DNA of 64,000 nt from Eggerthellaceae bacterium (GTDB taxonomy: Bacteria > Actinomycetota > Coriobacteriia > Coriobacteriales > Eggerthellaceae). The notes under the pieces are model-generated. The model ran no database searches and was not told the DNA's origin. It worked only from the letters and a program-made list of their open reading frames with translations. A program made the position numbers and the translations under genes. The stretch's first letter is position 1, and each line of letters opens with the position of its first letter. The DNA is taken from positions 335,119 through 399,118 of the forward strand of contig JAAVZC010000014.1 of the NCBI GenBank assembly GCA_022791455.1, written 5' to 3'. This document shows, piece by piece, positions 56,887 through 64,000 of the stretch.

Positions 56887-59241
56887 ATGGCGAAGGCGCC
56901 GAAGCAGAAGTTGCTGCTGGACAGATACCGTGTGATAAGAGCCGCTGGAACGGGCGGCTTTGCCACGGTGTACGAGGCGCTGGACACTCACCTGAACCGC
57001 ACCGTTGCCATCAAGGTGTTTGACCTGTCGGAAAGTGACGTGGCCGGTTTTCACCTTGCGGAACTGGACGGCAAAATTGCCGCCGAACTGGAGGCGGCCG
57101 GAAACGGCGACGAGGGCGTGGCTGCTACAGGATCTGCGAGCGCGACCGGCGGTGCTGGCGCGGCGCGTTCGAATGGCGAAGGCGCTGCGGCGTTTCCGGA
57201 TGACCCCGATTTCCTTGCTGCGCGCGAAGAGCGCCTGGCCATGCGCGCCGGCGTTTCCCTGCGCAAGAAGCCGAACTTCGAAGAGCTGGCCCATGCGCTG
57301 GACGACCCGGATGACGAAGACGCCGAACTGGCGGAATATGTGGAAGACGGCGAAGCGGCTGCCGAGGGCGGCGCTGTCGCCGATGACGATGCTGCCGCCG
57401 GGTTCACCCTGCAGGTGCTGACGCCGGAGTCGGCCGAAGTCGACCTAGACGACTGCCCCGCCGAATACTTCGACACCGAAAACACCGTCCCCTGGGACGA
57501 CGAGGGGAAAGAGCCTCCGGCCTCCGGTCGAGATGACGAAACCCCTTGTCATCCTGAGCGGAGCGGCGCAGCCGCGGAGTCGAAGGATCTCCCCGACGAC
57601 GAGCCGGAGTCCTCCGCATTCGACCGCATTCCCGCCATTGTGGAGGCGCGCCTCATCGCCTCGCTCAACGACCCCAACATCGTCACCGTCTACGACTGTC
57701 AGGAAAGCGACGGCCGCGCCTACATCATCATGGAGTTCGTCGACGGCCTCACCCTGGCGGAGCTGTTGGAGAAGCTGGGCGACGACATCACGCTCGACCA
57801 GGTGGCGGCCATTTTCGCCGCGGTCACCGGCGCGCTGGAAGCCGCCCACAGCCACAACGTGCTGCACCTGGACATCAAGCCGGAGAACGTTCTCATCGAC
57901 CGCACCGGCCAAGTGAAGGTAACGGACTTCGGCCTGGCCACCCTTGCCGATGCGTCCGGTCACGGCCACGCCGCCGCCGGCACCATCGGCTACATGCCCC
58001 CCGAGCAGCTGCGCCGCGCCGACCTGGACGTGCGCACCGACGAATGGGCCGTTGCCGCCCTCACCTACGAGATGCTCACCGGCACCAACCAGTTCGTCGT
58101 GGACGACCTGAAAGACGCCCTACCCGCCATCGAGGACTCCGAGCTGCCCGTCCCCTCGCAAATGTGGGACGAAGCGGGCGACGACCTGGACGACGTGCTG
58201 TTCACCGGCCTCGACATCGACCCCGAAGACCGCTACCCCACTGTGGAGGAATTCGCCCAGGCGCTGTTGCCCCAGCTGGGCAGCGTGCGGAAGGGGAAGA
58301 AGCAGCTGGCGGCCGCCGTGGTGGCCGAAGACGTCCCCGAACTCGAGCCTGAGCCAGAGCCGGAACCCGCCGGGCCCGTCATCCCGCTGGTGGACCGCAT
58401 CGGGCCGGACGGCGCGCAGCTGCTGGTGCGCATCTTGAGCGCGCTTTGTTGTGGCGGCTGCGCGGCGCTGGCCATGATGAACTTCCACGCCTTCGGCGCC
58501 TCATCCATCGGGCTGGCCGCCGACGCCCCCTTCGTCTTCTGGCCGCTGCTCTTTGCCGCCACCGCCCTGGCCGCCGTGCGCCCCACCTTCGGTGCGCTCA
58601 TGGCTCCGCTCTTCCTGACGGTCAGCTTCTTCGCCAACGGCGCCTTCCTGCTGGCGCTTGGCTTCGGCGCCCTCTCCGTTGCCTGGTGGATCTACTTCTG
58701 CCGCGACGACGAAGGCATGGCCCTGTGCGCACTGCTGGAACCCATTTTCGGCACCATCGGCATGGGAGCCGCCGCGCCGCTTCTGGCCGGCGGGCTGCTT
58801 TCCGTGGGGCGCGCTGCCATCTGCGCCGCCTACAACGCGCTGTTCGCCCTGGTCATGGCCTGCCTGGGCTCGTGCACGCTGCTGGGGTGGAACCTGGCCG
58901 CCAACAGCCACTTCACCATCAACATGGAGTCGGTGTTCGTGAACGTCATTCAACGGCCGGAAACCTGGGTCATCGCGCTCAGCTGGGTGGCAGCCGCCGC
59001 CGCTTTCAGCCTGTTCTGCGCCCGTGGCACCCGCTTCTTCGACCTGCTGGGCTCCTGCGTTGGTGCCGCCATTGTCATCGCCGCCGGCTGGCTGGCGGGG
59101 CAGCTGGCCTTCGGGTTCGATCCGCTCTCCATTGCCGGATGCATCCTTCCCGGCGCCTTCGCCGTCATCCTGGCCCTACTCGGCGTCCCCGACCGAGCCC
59201 GCCGAGACCCCCAAGACTGGGAAGAACTGCGAAATCTCTGA
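56887..59241 (+). CDS. Ser/Thr protein kinase with large N-lobe insert and membrane C-terminus
   Basis: 784 residues. Glycine loop AAGTGGFATVYE (19-30), K43 in VAIK, then an unusual insert of about 190 residues before the C-helix (IVEARLIASL). The catalytic loop is HLDIKPEN (D329), DFG has D347, and APE-like MPPEQL follows. The insert is acidic and includes translated family-A repeat at about 212-235 (SGRDDETPCHPERSGAAAESKDL). After a Glu/Pro-rich linker come about eight hydrophobic segments. The catalytic set looks complete, with HLD in place of HRD. Confidence 0.88.
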   Translation: MAKAPKQKLLLDRYRVIRAAGTGGFATVYEALDTHLNRTVAIKVFDLSESDVAGFHLAELDGKIAAELEAAGNGDEGVAATGSASATGGAGAARSNGEGAAAFPDDPDFLAAREERLAMRAGVSLRKKPNFEELAHALDDPDDEDAELAEYVEDGEAAAEGGAVADDDAAAGFTLQVLTPESAEVDLDDCPAEYFDTENTVPWDDEGKEPPASGRDDETPCHPERSGAAAESKDLPDDEPESSAFDRIPAIVEARLIASLNDPNIVTVYDCQESDGRAYIIMEFVDGLTLAELLEKLGDDITLDQVAAIFAAVTGALEAAHSHNVLHLDIKPENVLIDRTGQVKVTDFGLATLADASGHGHAAAGTIGYMPPEQLRRADLDVRTDEWAVAALTYEMLTGTNQFVVDDLKDALPAIEDSELPVPSQMWDEAGDDLDDVLFTGLDIDPEDRYPTVEEFAQALLPQLGSVRKGKKQLAAAVVAEDVPELEPEPEPEPAGPVIPLVDRIGPDGAQLLVRILSALCCGGCAALAMMNFHAFGASSIGLAADAPFVFWPLLFAATALAAVRPTFGALMAPLFLTVSFFANGAFLLALGFGALSVAWWIYFCRDDEGMALCALLEPIFGTIGMGAAAPLLAGGLLSVGRAAICAAYNALFALVMACLGSCTLLGWNLAANSHFTINMESVFVNVIQRPETWVIALSWVAAAAAFSLFCARGTRFFDLLGSCVGAAIVIAAGWLAGQLAFGFDPLSIAGCILPGAFAVILALLGVPDRARRDPQDWEELRNL
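57521..57593. repeat. Family-A repeat inside the Ser/Thr kinase gene
   Basis: CTCCGGTCGAGATGAC right arm followed by GTCATCCTGAGCGGAGCGGC...GGATCTCC left arm, in frame with the kinase. Confidence 0.88.
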
Positions 59242-59375
59242 CCCGCCTGCTCATGTCTGTAACCTTGCTGACATGGTTCGGGAACGGAGCTGTTTCCGCG
59301 CTGTAATGCACGTTAGAGGCGCATTTCCCTTACCCTAAGCAGTGGGAAATTATCTAGGGAATTGGAACGCATTCA

Positions 59376-60932
59376 ATGCAGGGAAAGCGAGCACATCGAT
59401 CCTTCTATAAAGAGGATCTCTATTTCATCGGCGAAGACGGCGGTTCTGGCGACGGGGCCTTGGGGCAGCAGATTGTCGATCTGCTGTCGAACAATTTCGC
59501 CGTGGGCGCGGTGTGCGGCTTCTACGAAGACGGCTTCCCCCTGTATTTCATCAGCGATTTCGCGCTGCAGAACCTGAACCTCACCATCGACGAGCTGCTC
59601 GAGCGCACCCATGGCAACTACGAGGAGCTCATTTTCCCCGAAGATCGCGAAGCCTTCGCCGCCTCGCTTGAAGACGACAGCTGGGAGACGTGCGAGTACC
59701 GGCTGATCACGAAAAGCGGCGAGCCGCGGTGGTTCTCCGAGCACCGCACGCAGGCGATCGCGCCCGACGGCCGGCCCATTTGGATTGGGTCGCTGCGCTC
59801 GGTGCAGGACGCCCACGCGCTGAAGAACGAGATGCTGTCGAAGGTGTCCCACGACATGCTGACGCCGCTGAACACCATTCTGGGCACGGCGAACCTGATG
59901 GCCGCGAACAGCGAAGACGAAGCGCTGAAAGACAGTTGCTACATCATCAGCGCCGCGGCGTCGCGGCTGATGGACATGATTGACCGCGCCATGGAACTGC
60001 GCGACGGCAGCAACAGCGAGCCGCGCAGCCGCCAGTCGTTCTCGCTTTCTGAGCTGATGACCACCACGCTCGACAGCGTGTCCCGCAAGCTTCATCTGAA
60101 GAACCAGGAGCTGAAGTCGGTGCTGGACGCGCAGCATCTTGATGTGGTTTCCGACTTCTCCGGCCTGGCCCGTGCGCTGCGGGCGCTGCTGGAGAACGCC
60201 TCCACGTTCTCACCGCCGGATAGCCAGATTGAGCTGTTCGTGCGTGAGCTTCCCACGCTGCAGCCGGGCTTCGGCTATTACGAGTTCGCCGTCACCGACC
60301 ACGGCATTGGCATTGCGCGGGAGAACCTGGACCAGATTTTCGAGCCCTTCACCCGCGTGGAGGACACCCGCCTGGACGGCGACATTCCCCACATGGGGCT
60401 GGGGCTTTCAGTGGCGAAGCAGCTGGTGCAGTCGCTGGGCGGCAGCATTTCGGTGCAGAGCACGGTGGGCGCCGGGTCCATGTTCAGTATTCGCGTGCAG
60501 CTTGAGCTTGACCACACCGCCGACGAGGCGCTGCCTACCTGCCCCCTTCGCGGCCGGCGTATTCTGGTGGTGGAAGACAACAGCCTCAACAACGATATTC
60601 TGTGCGAGTTCTTGGAAATGGAAGGGGCTGTGGCCATTCCCGCCCGCGACGGTCAGCAAGCGCTGCAGGAGTTCACGCGTCGTGAGAAGGGATTCTTCGA
60701 CACCATCACCATGGATATCCACATGCCGGTGATGGACGGCTACGAAGCCACGCGCCTCATTCGCGAATGCACGGAAAAGGGCGGGGACGAAGTGCGCATC
60801 ATTGCCGTGACCTCGGACAACAGCAGCGAAGACATTCGCCGCATCCTGGCCAGCGGCATGGACGCCCACATTCCCAAACCCATAGACTTCCAAGCCCTGC
60901 AAGCCGTCATCACCGCAAAAAAGCTGAACTAG
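59376..60932 (+). CDS. Hybrid histidine kinase, soluble, PAS-containing
   Basis: 518 residues without membrane segments. PAS-like fold at about 45-145 (AVCGFYEDGFPLYFISDFALQNLN...EYRLITKSGEPRWFSEHRT), HisKA with H159 in SKVSHDMLTPLN, HATPase (VTDHGIGIARENLDQIFEPF, GLGLSVAKQLVQ), and receiver with D447 in ITMDIHMP. It is a phosphorelay node; the output partner is not adjacent. Confidence 0.9.
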   Translation: MQGKRAHRSFYKEDLYFIGEDGGSGDGALGQQIVDLLSNNFAVGAVCGFYEDGFPLYFISDFALQNLNLTIDELLERTHGNYEELIFPEDREAFAASLEDDSWETCEYRLITKSGEPRWFSEHRTQAIAPDGRPIWIGSLRSVQDAHALKNEMLSKVSHDMLTPLNTILGTANLMAANSEDEALKDSCYIISAAASRLMDMIDRAMELRDGSNSEPRSRQSFSLSELMTTTLDSVSRKLHLKNQELKSVLDAQHLDVVSDFSGLARALRALLENASTFSPPDSQIELFVRELPTLQPGFGYYEFAVTDHGIGIARENLDQIFEPFTRVEDTRLDGDIPHMGLGLSVAKQLVQSLGGSISVQSTVGAGSMFSIRVQLELDHTADEALPTCPLRGRRILVVEDNSLNNDILCEFLEMEGAVAIPARDGQQALQEFTRREKGFFDTITMDIHMPVMDGYEATRLIRECTEKGGDEVRIIAVTSDNSSEDIRRILASGMDAHIPKPIDFQALQAVITAKKLN

Positions 60933-61013
60933 CATTCCATTCCGCAAAAAACTTCTTGCCATGGCAGGAAGAGTTGGGTATTATAAACAACGCTCTTCTA
61001 AAGAGTCACGCAT

Positions 61014-61100
61014 GCGGGCGTGGCGGAATTGGCAGACGCGTACGGTTCAGGTCCGTATGGGGGCAACCCCATGGAGGTTCAAGTCCTCTCGCCCGCACCA
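61014..61100 (+). tRNA. tRNA-Leu(CAG)
   Basis: 87 nt with encoded CCA. Acceptor GCGGGCG/CGCCCGC, anticodon loop TTCAGGT (anticodon CAG, reads CUG), variable arm TGGGGGCAACCCCA, T loop GGTTCAAGTCC. Confidence 0.95.
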
Positions 61101-61112
61101 CTTTTTCAATCG

Positions 61113-61133
61113 AACCGCTTCGGCGGTTTTTTT
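61113..61133 (+). terminator. Terminator after tRNA-Leu(CAG)
   Basis: AACCGC-TTCG-GCGGTT-TTTTT. Confidence 0.88.
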
Positions 61134-61152
61134 ATTTTTGCGATCCCTTGCG

Positions 61153-61389
61153 TTACGCCTGGAAGGCCAATTCTGGGGCGAATTGTGCGGGAGCGGACTT
61201 CTTCGCGAATCCGAACATCGACGGGGTGGCTGCGCAGGGGATGAAGCTGGGGACAGCATCGGATTCTACGAGCGAGCTGATGGCTTGGTCGGCGGCTTTC
61301 GGTGCGATGCCCATGTTGGCGAAGTGCTTCGCCAACTTCTCGCAGTAGGCGGCGTCAGCGGAATCGATGGTCTTGGCGGCTTCAAACAT
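61153..61389 (-). CDS. Small hypothetical protein
   Basis: 78 residues from MFEAAKTIDSADAAYCEKLAKHFANMGIAPKAADQAISSLVES, behind a strong AAGGAGG. The longer upstream frame lacks any site. One predicted helical domain with a variable Phe/Ala-rich end (MFGFAKKSAPAQFAPELAFQA). No family recognised. Stands alone between the tRNA terminator and the nucleoid protein gene. Confidence 0.65.
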   Translation of the reverse strand: MFEAAKTIDSADAAYCEKLAKHFANMGIAPKAADQAISSLVESDAVPSFIPCAATPSMFGFAKKSAPAQFAPELAFQA

Positions 61390-61588
61390 TTTGTCCTCCT
61401 TGGTTGGGGTTCGTTTTCGATGAACGAACTTTATGTCCCCACCCAGGAGCCTTCTTTGGTCGATCAGCCAATTCACCCCCGGTCTAAAAGTGCAGTTACA
61501 CAAAGGACGTAGGGGGACAGCCGAACCGACTGCGGGCACTCGGGAAGCCGTCGCAAACGCAGCAGGACCCGCGCCGCCGGCGATGCCG

Positions 61589-62662
61589 CTAGCGGTTCTC
61601 GATGGCGCCGATGTTTTTGAGGGCGATCTCGTAGTGCCCGTCGGCGGTGCTGGTGAATTGGATGTACTCGGGGTTTTCGCCGTATTCCGCGGGGAAGGTG
61701 ATCTCGATGCCGGTGTCGGTGCGAATCTTGTGGTTGCGCGTCACGCGCTTGGCCACCGCTTTCTCCACCACCACTTTTTCCGGCAGCGCGCCCTCCTCTA
61801 CCACGCGGGAGAAGCGCTCCGCCACCTGCGGTTGCTCGGCGAACACCTCGCGCGCCATCTCTTCCGGATACACCTCGGGGCAGGGCTCGTCCGCTTCCGC
61901 CACGTGCTCAGCTACGTAGGCCTTCGCCCGTGACAGCGCCACCGCCGTGTTGGCGCCGAACTCCTCGGCCACCTCTTCCACTACCGCGGTCACCGCTTCC
62001 AGCACCTCTTTGCTGGAAGCCTCCATGGAGCACTGCAGCAGCCCGTCGGGAATCAGCCACTTGTTTTCACCGGCAATTTCGCGGGGCTTGTCCACGAACC
62101 GCACGCTCATGTCGTCGGCCGCAATGAGCGCGAACGATGCCAGCTTCTGCGAGGGGTTCGGCAGAATGGCGTTGTGGCGCGCGATGGTGGTGCGGGTGGC
62201 GCCGAAGTCGTCGGTGCCCATTTCGTGCATGTAGGCCTGCTTCGCTTCCAGAAGCGCAATGGCGAAGTAGCGGGGGCCGCGCGCCTCGAAGGCGGCTTCG
62301 GCCTCTTCGTCGGTCATTTCGCGCACGGTGGTGTCGGCATCGCCCTCGAAGTCGATCACCAGCAGGTCGGTGGAAGGCGTTTTCTCCATCCGACCCAGCT
62401 CAGCCGCCAGGTAGTCGGCCACCTGCAGCGACAGCTCCACGAAATCGCCCTGGCCGCGAAAGTAGGAGTCCAGTTCGGCGGCGAACCCGCTGTTAGCGGC
62501 GAACTCGCCACGCTTGCTGTCCAGGTTGCCCACCATGCGTTTGGCCTGCGACGTCACGTAGCGCTTCGCCGTCTTGTTCCCCAAATCCATGGGGGCCTGC
62601 GCCATCACGTTCACGCACGCCACAAAGTCGAACACATGCAGAATAGCCTGGTTTATTTTCAC
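61589..62662 (-). CDS. Nucleoid-associated protein, NdpA/YejK family
   Basis: 357 residues in the PF04245 family: ILHVFDFVACVNVMAQAPMDLGNKTAKRYVTSQAKRMVGNLDSKRGEF, LSLQVADYLAAEL, LLVIDFEGDADTTV, and RVTRNHKIRTDTGIEITFPAEYGENPEYIQF near the end. A DNA-bound protein of unknown exact function. Confidence 0.88.
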   Translation of the reverse strand: MKINQAILHVFDFVACVNVMAQAPMDLGNKTAKRYVTSQAKRMVGNLDSKRGEFAANSGFAAELDSYFRGQGDFVELSLQVADYLAAELGRMEKTPSTDLLVIDFEGDADTTVREMTDEEAEAAFEARGPRYFAIALLEAKQAYMHEMGTDDFGATRTTIARHNAILPNPSQKLASFALIAADDMSVRFVDKPREIAGENKWLIPDGLLQCSMEASSKEVLEAVTAVVEEVAEEFGANTAVALSRAKAYVAEHVAEADEPCPEVYPEEMAREVFAEQPQVAERFSRVVEEGALPEKVVVEKAVAKRVTRNHKIRTDTGIEITFPAEYGENPEYIQFTSTADGHYEIALKNIGAIENR

Positions 62663-62945
62663 CGGAGTCCTTCCCGAAATGCCTTTAATCGCGAAGGGGA
62701 ATTATAGCGGCAGCGTCATCTGCCGTCTTGCCGTGCGCCCATCAATGGCAAGGAATAAGGCCTCCGGACGAGGCCAAAACCGAAACTCGACGTTGCTGCT
62801 GGCGCCGTTATGTTGGCGCCGGCAGAGGGCGTGGTAACAAGACATTGAAAAGAGCCATGCGGTATACTGAGGGCGAAACACCGGCGCTCAGCTCTTCCGC
62901 TGGCAGCCGATTAGCGCCACGCAGCACTCAATGGAGGGAGGATCC

Positions 62946-64000
62946 GTGAGCGACCAGAATACGCCCATGGGCCAATCGTCTGCCTCCGCTCAGCTGCGAG
63001 CCGTTGCCGCCGGAATGACCGGCTCGTTCTTCGGCCTAGCCGCCATCCGCGTGTGGATTCAATGCGTGAAGTACCGCACCTACACCTTTACCGATGGCGA
63101 TGGTTTCTCGCTGGCCATCAACCTCATCTTCTGCGTTTTTGCCGCTGTTTTGCTGGCTTATGTGGCGAAACGAGGGTTCCCGCAGCAACTGCGCACCGTG
63201 CTCGCATGGTATTCGGTTACCGCCATGTCGCTTACGGGTGTGCTAATGTTTTTAGGCTACGATTCTTTTCGTGGCCTGGGAATTCTCACGTGCACGTTGG
63301 CCGGAACAGGCCTGGTGTGGGGCGCCGGATCATGGATGGAGTTTTACTTAAAGCTACAGGCGCGCGAAGCGCTCTTCTGCGCATTGGTGTCGCTGGCCCT
63401 CGGGGCGCTGGGGGCCATGGTGCTGGGACTGTTGCCCGGATACGTTTCCATTATGGTTTCTATCGTCATGCCAACTCTTTCATTTGTGTTGCTGCGTCAA
63501 GCGCTTGCCTCCGTCGAGAACAAAAGCGAAGAATCCAGCCTCGATGGGGTCTACGGTTCTGAGCCCCGCATCACCTGGGTGCGGCTACTCGCCGGTCTGG
63601 CCTTGTTCGAATTCGTTGTGGGCATTGGCCGTGGATTCCCTTTCGGCGAAGCATTCCAGCTTGCACCCGGCTTCCAAATTGCCCATCAGCTTGCGGTGGT
63701 GGCCCTGAGCGCCCTGGCCATTTGGCTTGTGCTCGGGCGCGGACGGTTCATCCGCTATTCCGCCCTCTGGCGTATTGAGGTGGTGCTGGTAGCGGCGAGC
63801 GTTGTAGCTTCGGCGTCGCTTGGCTGGTGGGGCCTTTCCATTGGCTCTACCGGCATAACGCTCGCGAACTCCCTGATGCTGGCGCTTCTGTGGTACACCG
63901 CCTACGACGTTGGGCGCCACTATCCCGGCAATCGCTTCGTCCCCCTGGGGGTCATATGGCTTGTCTACACCTTGGGAAGAGAAGTCGGCCGGGCCTTTGT
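62946..64000 (+). CDS. Multi-pass membrane protein, probably LuxR-type regulator, truncated by window
   Basis: GTG 62946 behind GGAGGGAGG; 351 codons visible. Ten or so hydrophobic segments (GMTGSFFGLAAIRVW, LAINLIFCVFAAVLLAYVA, ...) arranged like the N-terminal half of the regulator at 24186-25652. A LuxR helix-turn-helix would lie beyond the right edge, so the regulator call is an inference; an MFS-like transporter is the alternative. Confidence 0.7.
   Translation, partial: MSDQNTPMGQSSASAQLRAVAAGMTGSFFGLAAIRVWIQCVKYRTYTFTDGDGFSLAINLIFCVFAAVLLAYVAKRGFPQQLRTVLAWYSVTAMSLTGVLMFLGYDSFRGLGILTCTLAGTGLVWGAGSWMEFYLKLQAREALFCALVSLALGALGAMVLGLLPGYVSIMVSIVMPTLSFVLLRQALASVENKSEESSLDGVYGSEPRITWVRLLAGLALFEFVVGIGRGFPFGEAFQLAPGFQIAHQLAVVALSALAIWLVLGRGRFIRYSALWRIEVVLVAASVVASASLGWWGLSIGSTGITLANSLMLALLWYTAYDVGRHYPGNRFVPLGVIWLVYTLGREVGRAF

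Overview
The window looks like a high-GC anaerobic actinobacterium of the Eggerthellaceae (Eggerthella/Adlercreutzia/Gordonibacter relatives). This is inferred from gene content, not from a marker gene. The support is two twin-arginine-exported molybdopterin oxidoreductases with 4Fe-4S partners, NrfD-type membrane subunits, LuxR regulators carrying a multi-pass membrane N-terminus, a MoaE-like protein, HypB and GC-rich codon use.

Layout. 1-18.9 kb is mostly housekeeping: a large surface protein cut by the left edge, a HEPN/MNT pair, a DUF4430 lipoprotein behind a cobalamin riboswitch, hom, an NSS transporter, lysA, moaE-like + HAD, an aldolase, an esterase/acyltransferase/membrane trio and hypB. 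19-20.5 kb holds a possible small RNA, a YefM/YoeB-type pair and a decayed HigB/HigA-type pair. 20.5-25.7 kb is a molybdoenzyme operon resembling the catechol dehydroxylases, with its membrane LuxR regulator. 25.74-36.20 kb is a 10.4-kb integrative element in the 3' end of tRNA-Leu(CAA). It has a tyrosine integrase, an excisionase-like protein, a RepA-like ATPase, a MobC-like protein, a HigB/HigA pair, a PD-(D/E)XK-like protein and eight ~65-nt structured RNA units. 36.3-37.9 kb has hairpin repeats, a truncated ParE-like toxin and BrnT/BrnA. 38-42.6 kb is a three-subunit DMSO-reductase-type operon. 43-64 kb has a stomatin-like protein, a GntR regulator, an NrfD protein, a TVP38 protein, PRC-barrel and YtxH proteins, serS, two hybrid histidine kinases, pyridoxamine kinase, a Ser/Thr kinase, tRNA-Leu(CAG), a nucleoid-associated protein and the start of another membrane LuxR-type protein.

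The strongest unusual signal is the RNA array at 29.36-30.71 kb. Its units repeat about every 90 bp, each with its own -10 box, the same three-helix fold supported by compensatory changes, a 7-nt loop often containing the self-complementary CAATTG, and a T-rich end. A nuclease-like gene sits between units 1 and 2. The element is bounded by an exact 21-bp direct repeat. Inverted 29-bp TGACG-iteron repeats lie about 215 bp inside each end, probably integrase arm sites.

A second theme is palindromic repeats. A GTCATCCTGAG/GTCATCTCGA family occurs between genes and also in frame inside at least four protein genes, much like Rickettsia palindromic elements. A 76-bp family has two copies, and clusters of GGACC...GGTCC hairpins occur at two loci.

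All function calls are made by eye from motifs and context; no database search was run.
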